The notes under the pieces: model-generated
Told to the model about the DNA's origin: nothing
Database searches by the model: none
Seen by the model: the letters and a program-made list of their open reading frames with translations, nothing else
NCBI GenBank assembly: GCA_000328365.1
Contig: KB308469.1
Span: forward strand, 44,574 to 108,573
Direction: 5' to 3'
DNA length: 64,000 nucleotides
Origin: Capitella teleta
Lineage: Eukaryota; Annelida; Polychaeta; Capitellidae
Shown: piece after piece, positions 13,453 through 26,887 of the stretch
Position numbering within the stretch: position 1 is the first letter of the stretch
Layout: every line of letters begins with the position of its first letter
Made by a program: the position numbers and the translations under genes

Positions 13453-13549
13453 TCGATCAGATCCCGATCGCCCGTGGATCGCATATTGAATATGCGATCC
13501 ACGAGCGATCGGGATCTATCGACCGCATGAATATGAATATTCATGCGGT
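13453..13549. repeat. Two adjacent near-perfect palindromes (double hairpin)
   Basis: The first palindrome has arms of about 34 bp (13453-13487 and 13489-13522) around a single G, differing by one substitution and one indel; each arm carries gatcccgatcg and gtggatcgcatatt. The second, 13522-13549, has perfect 13-bp arms (accgcatgaatat) around GA. Together they could extrude as a tandem cruciform. Confidence 0.93.
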
Positions 13550-14360
13550 ATTTGATAATGATAGGCACATAATATCATTAGGCTAATGTATATAATATAC
13601 AGCTGTATCGGGCTGGAAACCTTAAAATAACCTAAAATCGTGACGTGAATCAGAAAAAAAAAAAAAAAAACAAAACAAAAACTCAAGAATCAATCAGAGA
13701 TGTGATCAAGGAAAATTTTCTAATTAAGCTATTGATGAGCATTGATCAAGGAAACATGCAAGTATCCTAGCAATATTGGTTCATGGTGCCAAACTATATG
13801 CTTCAATTTATGATTTTACAGCAGAATTGCGCAACCAATGAGCTAAACATGTATTTCTACCTGACATGACTTAACATTATCATTTAATGTATCATGAAAA
13901 CCATGAAATCCAACTATAACATGGATTGCTAATACTATAGCCTACAGGCTGTGCAGAATCATCGAATGTGCCAGATGGACTGACTCAGTCTGCATGTTGA
14001 GAGAAGTTGACATTTTATGGCCCTAACAGGCGTCAGCTAGGTCAGCATAATTGGTATGTGCAGTGGACTTATAGTAAAAATAGTAATTTATGAGGTAGAG
14101 GAAGTGATTTTATCAAACAGATGGATCATGGCTAGGTGAGTGAGTGATGGGGTTTTACGGCTCCACCCAATCCAATCGGATGATACGGGCGCCAGAATAG
14201 AAGGCCTGGGACCGGGGTTTCCCCCTACTCTTATCGATAAATCCCAAGGGTTCTTTATCCTGCATACCACCATAGACAGTAGTACACAGCGCCCGGCCTT
14301 GTTACGCAGTTGGGTAGCACTGCAGAGTCACCGAAGAATTACAATTATAACGAATTACAA

Positions 14361-14680
14361 TTATAATTCACAATCATAACGCCCGTGGCCTGATCGGGTC
14401 TCGAACCCGGGACCTCGACCCCCACGGTCGGCATAGGATTGTAATCAGCGGTTGAACCCACTGAGCTATCCGGACTGCAACCGAGAGAATCACTATGATG
14501 AAAACCGGATGTTATCAAAAATGCAGTTCTCATCAATTCGCAGTAAATTCGTAGCGGTTGTGTTGTAGCAGTGCGCAGGCGTATTGACATGAATTTGACG
14601 ATTCTGATTGGAAGAAAGTTGGACTGTCCAATCACGAGTCGAAGAAGTGTTTCCGAAGTGATATCAACCAATAAGCTAAA
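14361..14680 (-). repeat. Composite repeat, copy 1: unique body plus tRNA-like domain
   Basis: Read on the minus strand, a roughly 180-bp body (14680-14500) is followed by a tRNA-like segment (about 14475-14385) with an A box (tagctcagtggg) and a B box (ggttcgagacc), the two internal Pol III promoter parts. The body matches a second copy at 36.7-36.9 kb by eye at close to 90 percent. A normal SINE has its tRNA part at the 5' end, so here the order is reversed or the tRNA part belongs to a nested SINE. Confidence 0.75.
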
Positions 14681-14789
14681 CCAATTATCATTGCAATATA
14701 CCACCAGACATTCAAAGAATGTTATAATAGGCCAAATTTAATTGTAATACAAGTTTAATGAATAAACAAATTCAAAATAATAATCACTT

Positions 14790-15750
14790 ATGGAATTAAA
14801 TGCTTTAATTACCGCAATGACCTTGAACTTCAAGCAACTTCATTTAAAATCAGAATTTCGTAAGAGGGGTATGCGTGGTATTTAATATGGCAAATTCCAA
14901 GACTACAACTTACCTAACCATCGAGTTATCAGCATTTGAAAAAGTCATAATTGCTATTATGCAAGATTACGCAAAAGCGGTGGTGCATCAAGGAACAGTA
15001 GTACTTCCGAGCTATATTTTACATATTGATGCACTAAATCATTTAATGCCTGTTATATGTCGCTAACGTAACTAGTTAATGAGCTAGTTGCAATCGAATT
15101 TGAAACTTTGAAAAATCATCGTGACCTTTGACCTTTGAACCTTCAGTGGTAATGCAAAATATTTTGATTCGTTGATTAGTGCAATTCACTCATTTACAAT
15201 TATGATTAATTCAAAACATTCAGTACCAAATTTTATTCATCGGAATATGGGAGCAACAATATAAGTGTTGCCTAAAGTGTATTTTGACAAAAAATGTACT
15301 AATATTCTGAAATATCAAATTTCCTTCAAAGACTCAACAACACACGGTTTACTCAACTCATAAAAGTTAAAAAATTTACAAAATTCGAAAGAACCATCAA
15401 TTTATGCAATTAAATGGTTTAATTACTGCTATGACCTTGACCTTGTTGCAACCTCATTTAAACTCAATATACTATAGACATCTTACGAAATCCTAACAAT
15501 ATACTCTATTTCAATGCCACAACTTGTTTAACAACCGAGATATTTGCTTAAAAAAGTCTCAATTACTATTATGCAAGATTATGCAAGAATGGTGCATCTC
15601 AGAGCAGTAATAGCGCCATGCATTTTTGTACATATCAATGCAATGGATCGATTGATGTATGTTGCAAAACCCTGGCTCAATTAATTAATGAGCCAAAAGC
15701 GATCCAATTTGAAACTTTGAAAAATCGCTGTGACCTTGACCTTTAACCTT
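14790..15750. repeat. Diverged tandem duplication, ~612-bp period
   Basis: Two segments about 612 bp apart (14790-15135 and 15402-15750) share an ordered series of matches: attaaatg-tttaattac, gaccttga, attatgcaagattacgc, tgatgcactaaat versus aatgcaatggat, aatttgaaactttgaaaaat, and a final gtgacctttgacctt. Similarity is roughly 70 percent by eye. Neither copy encodes a convincing protein. It may be a decayed repeat family with two adjacent insertions. Confidence 0.65.
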
Positions 15751-15822
15751 CAAATTTCTATCAGACTCGCAGAATCACACGGAATTCCGCACAATGGCGC
15801 ATAAAAACTCGTTTGTGGACGG

Positions 15823-15997
15823 ACTGACTGACTGACTGATTTGTGGATTGACTGACTGACTCGTGGACTGACTGACTGACTGACTCGTGGACTGACTGAC
15901 TGACTGACTCGTGGACTGACTGACTGACTCGTGGACTGACTGACTGACTGACTGATTGAAAGAAAGAAAGAAAGAAAAAAAAAGGAAGAAAGAAAAA

Positions 15998-16037
<40 letters not shown>

Positions 16038-16038
16038 A
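15823..16038. repeat. TGAC-type and GAAA-type microsatellites
   Basis: Tracts of gactgactgac broken by tcgtgg spacers (15823-15957) run directly into gaaa-rich sequence (15958-16038). Open frames of Ser-Gln-Ser-Val or poly-Phe here are simple-repeat artefacts. Confidence 0.95.
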
Positions 16039-19000
16039 AAACACGTAAAGTAACATAGGAAAATTTTTTTTTACTATTTTCCTTCAAAAAAAAAAAGAAA
16101 AAAAAAAAAGATAGATATCGATTCCTGGCCATGAGTTGAGGGAAGGCTTAAAGTCAGGAGCGCACGCGGGATCTGCGGGGACAGAACTTGGGAATCCCGT
16201 GATGAAATGGAAAGCGGCTTCAGAACTCTCAATTATATACATTGTATACAGCATGCGGGAAAACAAACTGCGCAATAAGAACTTGGACAACAGCATGTTA
16301 TGCAGCACGGCAGAATGATCAAACATGATTCGCTGCCGGTGCACGTGGGTTCACGCCAAGGAGCCGTCCACACCCCCAGCCCCCCGACGTGGTTATCCAT
16401 AGTAAGCATAGCGATGGCGTAACCATGGTGTGTGACTGTGAGTCAGCTTCCAATCGGGTGATGTCTTCGTCACCATTATCATAATATAGTCGGGATAAAA
16501 CTCGACGGTAATGCGGAGATAATTCAATACTAGCAAATTTCGAAAGATACATCAGCACCTAGCTCTGTGGCTGTTGATCATTCAGCGATGCATAGCAGTG
16601 ATAGCACGGAGGTGAAAATAATGAGCATAAATTATGATAATGACCAGAGATCACGTGACATGAAGGTCAAAAGAAGCAGTTGATTTCCAAAATTGCGATT
16701 AATTGGGATTTCAGGAGTCTCTGATGACGTCATGAGCAGCACAAATCAAAGTCAACGAACGCTCTTATTTGATCATATATCAAGAATCGAACTTTTATAG
16801 AAATGAATTTCCTGCATTCGATGCTGACATTCGATACTGAGCGGATATTTGAATATTAGCGACGATTAAATGACAGGGATAACTGACATGCGGAGAGTCA
16901 GCAATTAAAGTCAAGCCTCAAACTCACATTGAGGTTGCTCTGAGATAATAGTGTTTATGCATGGATTGCTAGACTTTTGCGAAAGGTGACACGCACATAC
17001 CGGTACAAGTGTAAATGCAGCTGTAAGCTATTTGGAAAGACAAACAAATCGACGAGAAGCACATGGAGGTTAAATGGATGTGTATAATTGGCCTATTAAT
17101 TTAAAATTCGATTTTCTTAATTTTTCCCTCTTTCTTTTCTGCTGTTGATGCAGTAAATTGTACGCCGTTTCGTGTTGTCTGGTGTTAAATGAACGACCGG
17201 ACCGCTATGTACATGAAAACATGGGCCTCGAAACACATACTGGATGATGCGCCACATATGAACGAAGGCTCAATTCATCCACATGATGAATATGCCACCG
17301 TGTAACCGGCATCTTGGAAAACAAATTCCCGTTTGCGTCACGAGCCACAAGCGTCACAGCCGCTACAGACTGACTGAGTGAGAAGCGCATTCCCAGCACG
17401 AGAGAGTGGGCAAGAGCACGTGATGCGAAGGGCGTCATTCATCCATTGCTCTGATCCCCTCAGGTCTGAGTAACAACTTCCGCACAATCTTCAGCAAACA
17501 GAGACGAATAATGCCTGGATTAATTATAACCGCAGTCAGACATCCCGATTCCCGATATACTGAGCATGTGCTCCAGAAGACCTTAAATCAATTTGACCCT
17601 TAAACAAGCGGATTGCAATAGTGCAATGGCATTTAAATACAGCAAAATATAGAATTAGAATCCTAGCAAATTTATAATGGTGACAGGCTTGAGAGATTTT
17701 TTTTTTCTTACTCTCGTGCGAGTATACATTTCCACATTTAGATAACAGATGAATAAAATAAATTGCTACCTGTCTTACTCGAGTGAGTTAAACCGCGCCC
17801 TTCTCGTATACTCAGCTGAGTTATAAATGCAGCAGAATGATTAGACTTTGGTCTCGTGCAGTCGGATTATGTAACAAAAAAAAAACAAAAAAAAAAAAAA
17901 AAAAAAAAATAATAATAGTCCAGGAAGTCAAAAATGCAAAAAACCACGATTAAAAATTTCGAACAATTCGATCATGTTACATGTAAATTATCATTCTCAA
18001 GAAGTTTTTGAGGATACAAAGTCATGCATGCAGTCACATGTCCACAAAACTTTCTTATAATACATGTAGTATATGCCTGGGTTTTACGAATCCTCAACCT
18101 TTACCCAGGACGGGGGTTTCATGCCTGTGACTACGTTAGGAACAGAATAGAGGAAGAATAATTATTATCATTATAAATTATTCTTCCTCTATGGTAATAG
18201 GGGTTCTCCAGCATGTATTCTACCCTGGACAGAAGCAAACAGCTCCAGAAATTTCAATACACCAGCATCGAGGAATTAAATGCATGTTCAGAATGGAGAT
18301 TGCAACATCAGCGGAATTTCCTTCGATCGCTTTATGGCGGCATATGCTTTTGTTTTACTTGTCATTTCTAGAATTGAGTGAGCACTGGCAAAAAGCAGAT
18401 ACGCTGTAGATAAATACCGGCATTTCTATTACATGAGGCTTCAGTTTGCACAAGTTAATATCGCGTTTTGATAACTACAAAAAAGCCTTAAATGTGCACC
18501 CCCCAAAAAAGTAAGATACAAGTGAGCCGGATGTATAATATTGCAGATATGGCGTACATTTATAAATAAATCAACTTCCTCTCTAAGTTCCTAATTCCCC
18601 CTATATCTAGCACTAAACAACACGTGGATGTACGTCAATAAGTACACAGAAGAGGGAGACAGAATTAGACTCATTCATTAAGACTCCTAAGAGACAGAGT
18701 CGGCATAAGAGGGAAGCCAGAACATTCAATATTGTGCCGGGCGACAGGTAACTGAGATTGACCATGGAGACCTCTTAAGGCGTCAGTCAGAACCCTAAAT
18801 CTTTTCGCCTCAATCTCGAACGCGAATTTGGCAGCTATCACATTGATGATATTATTCACTTCAGATGAGGAGTAGGAATTCTTTTCAAGAGGCTCTATAA
18901 ATAACTGGCCTTGTAAATTAAAAAGCACTGCAGGGGACGTCAAAGGGTTCTTTCATGCGGCGAAAGCCATCAACGTTAAACGACCCAGAGATGATAATGA

Positions 19001-20440
19001 TTGAATCTGTGAGCACATGAAACCACAGTAATGAAACCACAGTAAATGAGAAATGATATATTATGTTTAATTTAACAATACAAATAGGGTAATACAAACA
19101 ATCACTGACAGAAGAATGAAAAGAGTGATTATTAAGAAGAATTAAGAAACATTTTGCACAATATGCTAATTCAAAACTTAAACCTTACATGCGATTTGGA
19201 CCCCACGCGTCATGTGAGCGTCAGAGAAAACAAACTGGGGGTCTTGCACAGAGCTATTTATATATAGCGACACACACCTTCCATGCACCGAATGCACTAA
19301 TTAAATAGGTTGCAGAAATTAAGTGCAAGTTGCTTCAATGAGGATGCTCTGCACAAAGGGACTGTACACTCAATCAACTACATGTACATAATATATCATT
19401 ATATATATACTGCAAAGGGCGGAATTAAGTCCCATGGTTTGACAGCCAATACTTTGTTCTATGGTTTTCGAGGTCAGCTGTTGTTGCAGAAATTTGTCAC
19501 TTGATTTACAGTGCCTGGGAATACAATGTCCACGGGCAAAACCAGAATTTGCTTGGTTTATCTTTTATCAGAATCAGAACAAGTCAAATAATAACCATAA
19601 TGTTAATAAATAGTTATTAATTGCCTATGAGGCCTCATTACTTATAGCGTTTATCTGATTTCTCAGAAAAAAAATTGTATTTTAAGATTCTCTTCACCGT
19701 TATATGTGCATCAAAAATTCAAAATCACAGCAAATTTAAATGATCGACACTTTCATTGATGCCTGATTATATATCAGCTAACAGGTCCAAAATCCAGCGA
19801 GGTAAAAATGTATGCATTATCTAAACTTGTCAGATAATTTCGCTTTTTTTTTTTTTAAGAGGACGAATTGACTGAGGATCTGATAAAACCCCAAGAAGCA
19901 ACACTGAACGCCCACATGCTAAATGCAGCCACCTGGTCAGGAACTCCCCAAACTTTGAATTAGATATGGGAATGGAGACGAAGATTCAAGATATGACTTA
20001 CTATTTTTTTCCCTTCAGAACTCAGCCAGAATAGCTTCGATGGTTGCTGGACAACTTGAAGTCAGGAGGTGAACGTCTGATTGTGCACTAAGCAAATAAT
20101 GAGAATGAGCATCGTTTAAGCAAGAGAAAACTCTAAACGCAACTTCCTGTTTGCCAGAAAAGTGAAATGTCAGAGCATATTGTCAAAGTAGACAGGCAGT
20201 CTTTAGAGATTGGTTTACAGTGTAATAAATATCTATTTTTCTTATTTTATAAGTAGATGACTGGCTTGTGGAGCTGCGAATGGCGTCATAACCTGGTTCG
20301 TTCCCAGTGATTTGGGTCGGACTAATGAGGGAGTCGGATTAACAAATTCATCTAACCATCGGTCCCTATGGGGTCACTATGGGGTGTAGCTCAACCACAA
20401 AAATCAAAACAACATACAGACTGATTTTCCAATGTTGATC
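16039..20440. other. Gene-free region
   Basis: No gene recognised. A 17-bp perfect inverted repeat (atagaggaagaataatt and its complement) forms a hairpin at 18147-18192. An A-run lies at 17876-17909. An open frame on the minus strand at 18943-18671 has no recognisable domain and was not called. Confidence 0.5.
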
Positions 20441-20443
20441 AAG

Positions 20444-20617
20444 AAGAGGTGGTGGCCGAGTGGTTAGCGTGCTCACCTCGAAAGGGCTTGGCACTGGCTA
20501 CTGGAGGTTCGAAGCCAGCCTTGTGTCCTTGGGTAAGGCACTTACCTCCTCGGACCACATAAGCATAATGCTTCAGGATTCCGAGGTTAAATAAGCACAC
20601 AAAGAATAAAAAAAAGA
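20444..20617 (+). mobile_element. tRNA-derived SINE, copy 1
   Basis: Starts agaggtggtggccgagtgg with an A box like that of Leu/Ser tRNAs (tggccgagtggtta) and a B box (aggttcgaagcc). Then come a conserved body (ccttgggtaaggcactta, cctcggaccacataagc) and an A-rich end. The second copy is inside LRSAM1 at 30.4 kb. It is Pol III-type and needs LINE machinery to move. Confidence 0.88.
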
Positions 20618-21245
20618 GGAAATAATATGATTAGATTGTGTGGATTTTTTTGGGACAATTAATTAAATTATATAGAAAAAATTAATAGATGTTTAACACA
20701 AGAGTTCATGGGTTTAGCCATGCTAAACAGTGTGTCGAATTTTAATAATTGTTATGTTGTGCATTTTTGAGACGACAGTTGATCGACTCACTTCTTAAGT
20801 AGTTCTTTGAAGGTTTGATTTACTGCTCAATAAAAAAGCCCCTCATGCAAACACGCAGACTAAAAAAATAAATAAAAAATAAATGTTTTTACCGTCACAC
20901 CTTTTGTCCTTTATCAAAGCAGGTCGTTGTCTTTAACACGAATGCTTAAATTTATATATAACACAAACAGACCTTTTATTCTGGACAATAACCTTTGAAT
21001 GATCGTGATTTTTGTAGTTTGACACCTCAAAGGATGACGCTGAGATGGCGGATTATTTAGCAAAACTTTAATTCGGTGGCCAAAAGTCGGAGTCGGAAAT
21101 TAAGGGAATCAGATTAATAAGTCCAATTAGCATTCTGACAGATCCGTCCCCGAGCATCGAGTTGGATTATTAAGGGAGTCGGATTAATAAAACCTTGTTG
21201 ACTAATTATCAAATCATTCTTCATAACACACCAAGCAAAATAAGG

Positions 21246-22061
21246 TACTGTAAATTCATTAATTTTGCGCGCTGAATTTAATTTCGCTATGTTTGCGATC
21301 GCGGTCGACCGCGAAAATTAATATCGCGAAAATGCTTGCCTCTAAAATGCGCATTTTAGTAGCACATGCTATCAGGTGTTATATCAGTAGTACAGGTGCC
21401 ATACTAGAAAAGCTAAAGAGAGCAATTATACGAACCAGCAAAATTCTATGAAGTACAGATTTAATGTGCTTCGTTTATAAACAGGATTGCAAAAAAGGAA
21501 CGAAAGGTTGAGAGGCCAGAAAGCATTAATCAACAATGATGTTGATTGCACAACGTTGCTGGGATCAGGAAGGCCTTCAGGTGGCGGATCATCTTGACTT
21601 GCAGATGAGGGTCGGGTACTAGAACGTGATGTAATGGTGAGGAATCGCAGCACGTTGACGAGTGGCTGGATGAGCGCGGAATGGATGATACCCAAAAAAC
21701 TGGCCGTTTTAATGACCGGAAATATATTACTAACTAAGAAACTGTCAAAATTGACATGTGGGAGGCAGACTCAAATACTAGTATTGTTTTTATGCGCGTT
21801 ACAGTTCTAGTCATTTTTGACACCGCAGCACGTTCACATTCCTAGAATTAAGGCCGAGAGGCAGACTCGAACCAAAAGTTGTTTTGGCTATAGGCTGCAC
21901 GAGACTTGTAAACACACGCCAACAGCAGGCATCTGGTAGCCTTAAAAAAAGGTGACAGGTCATTAACCCAAGCTCGGCCACGAAATAATACACCGCAATT
22001 TTTTTCAGCTTGCGCTTGACCGCAAAATAAAATACCCGCAAAAATTAATGAATTTACAGTA
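21246..22061. mobile_element. MITE-like element with CTGTAAATTCATT inverted ends
   Basis: The left end is ta/ctgtaaattcattaatttt and the right end is its reverse complement aaaattaatgaatttacag/ta. The element is about 812 bp between TA flanks, consistent with a Tc1/mariner-type TA target. Subterminal sequence is rich in cgcgaaaatta words. An internal minus-strand open frame (21695-21426) has no known domain. Confidence 0.75.
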
Positions 22062-24800
<2,739 letters not shown>

Positions 24801-26887
24801 ACTGCTACAGTCATTGTCTGTACACTTTCAGAATTACCTATATTCTAGAATTACATACTTGCCAACATTGGGAGACAAAAAAGAGGGAGGTTTTCGCGCG
24901 GCAATAGCTGAATAGGAGTTCCTGAACGAGACTATCATGACAGTTGATGACTACTGAGACTGAGTCTGAGAATCATCAGTTGATATTAGTAATCGCCAAT
25001 CTCAATCTGAGATCACAGGAGATGCCACCATCATCATCATCATGATCATGTCACTCATGTCAGTCATTGTGATCATCATGATCATCATGACCATACTGAT
25101 ACTCATAGTTTATTATAGTTATCCTCAGTTTAAGTTATAGTTACAATAGTAAGTAACCATAATAATATAATTTAAATTTTATGATAGTTATTTAATGTGT
25201 TATCATACTGAAAATTGCAATAAGACGCACCAACCAGAATTGGGATAATTGCAGTGCCAGGAAACTTCACGGATATTCGACTGTCGAGTCAGACGTCGAC
25301 ACAATTTAATGAAATACTGACGAACAACACTTTCGTTTTTCATGCATTCCTCCGTGTGAACTGGACAAAGTTCAAGGTCGACAGTGCGTTATGAATCGTA
25401 GGGGTAATTTGTGCGTTATGAGTTGTGCTTTACTTCATAGAACTTTATAAAGGGAGAACAGTTGCTGAGTGAACAGTTGCAGTTGCTGAGTGAAGAACTC
25501 ATCCACGAAGGGCCGTTCTCCTTCCTCCTCACTGGGCGCATCAACACAAGATGTAACACAACGGTCGCATTCATGTTCTGTGGTCGCATTGGCTCCCTGG
25601 GCAAAATTTACAAATAGCCAGTGCTCGGACTCTTGAACACTTAGCATAATGATTCTTGCATGTAATGCATAGCATAAGATAATTAGAATTATTTAAATTA
25701 GGATTATAATAACTTTACACCTAATGTTCTTATTACACATGACATTAAATTTAAAAGCCACGATGATAATTACATTGTGGACTGTCCAGTGCGCGTACTT
25801 TGATATACAATGACGATGCATGCATACACTCTGCGTTATGATCAATCGTAAATAAAGCGCCGAGGTTTTTTCCCTCCACTCATTTCCGAGTAGTTCCTGG
25901 TTGTTCCGTGAAATCCAAAGGGGAATCCTGGGATTCATGAGAAAACTGTCAAAACAAAAATGGTCGACCTGTTTATTCCATGAGTGTTTATTCTGCGTTT
26001 TCTCTTCGTATTGTTTTTATTCTGCTGATTTCGTTGATACCCGATCGATCTGTTTGGTTTGGTCATCTGAATCCCTCTTGTCCTTTGCTCAAAAGTTGAA
26101 ATTTATGTAAGGATTCCATCATTACGACATCATAGACATTAATTATTTAATTTTAATGATTATTATTTATTATATATCTAGTTATGTTTATCGTGTTAAG
26201 GGGTTTATCTTGATAACTTGTGACTCATGTTTCTTAGTCTTTGTAGCAGTGATATGCTCTCCGAATGCAGGTCATAATTGCTATTCTGGCCGTATATCGG
26301 TCGGTTATCAGGTTATTGTCATAATTGTGGAATTGCTTCCAGATTATTCATTTATTGTAATATAAATATTGGGGTACTTCCCTCGAATCCCTATACCTAG
26401 CTGACATACTACAACGAGACCTCGCCCGATTTATCCGTGCTATACTACGTCAATTATTTCCCATCTTGACTCACCCGCTTAGGGAGTATCGCACTGCTTC
26501 GATCAGTTAGTCGCAGTCCAACATTCTATATTATTATATATTGATAATTAGTCATCCCCACAGATTATTAGTGTAGCTATGCTTCAGTGTACTGTGTAGT
26601 TCTAGTACAGAATGACTCTTGAATCAGCAATTTTTAGCTTTATTTTAGGTCTAATTCTCCCACAAGTAATCCTCCAAAATTGACTGCATGATTCACCCGT
26701 CTACTTTTGTTTGCCAATCTCATGTTCTATTATTTACCAGCAGATCTTTGAAGTCTTATTTGCTTTCTTCTTGGAAGGTGAGCTTCTTTGCTTCCTAACT
26801 CCAGCTTCTTCCTCTCCATCAGTGTTCACCTAAATCTTTTCGTCTGCACTCACTCCTCATCTTCTCTTTCAGTCTTCATGGGGTCAA
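24801..26887. other. Spacer upstream of LRSAM1
   Basis: No gene called. A minus-strand open frame at 25647-25435 has an acidic run (DAPSEEEGERPFVDEFF) but no match I can name. A copy of the dispersed short element (ctgacatactacaacgagac) is at 26398-26442. The last 200 bp before the LRSAM1 start are pyrimidine-rich. Confidence 0.45.

Noticed and set aside
14385-14475. A functional tRNA gene on the minus strand
   Set aside because: A and B boxes are good, but the arms do not fold into a full cloverleaf with a matched acceptor stem. A decayed counterpart at 36.7 kb shows it is part of a repeat.
15761-16132. Frames rich in Phe and Ser-Gln-Ser-Val
   Set aside because: Simple-sequence translation of GAAA and TGAC microsatellites.
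18671-18943. Minus-strand open frame of 90 codons (LFNLQGQLFIEPLEKNSY...)
   Set aside because: The composition is plausible, but there is no known domain, no splice-consistent neighbour and no GC-rich third positions.
20444-20520. tRNA-Leu or tRNA-Ser gene
   Set aside because: The tRNA-like head continues into a shared SINE body and A-rich tail, with a second copy in LRSAM1.
25435-25647. Minus-strand frame with acidic DAPSEEEGERPFVDEFF
   Set aside because: No domain and no partner exons. The shared phrase with 57.8 kb (ggagccaatg) is only a CCAAT-containing word.
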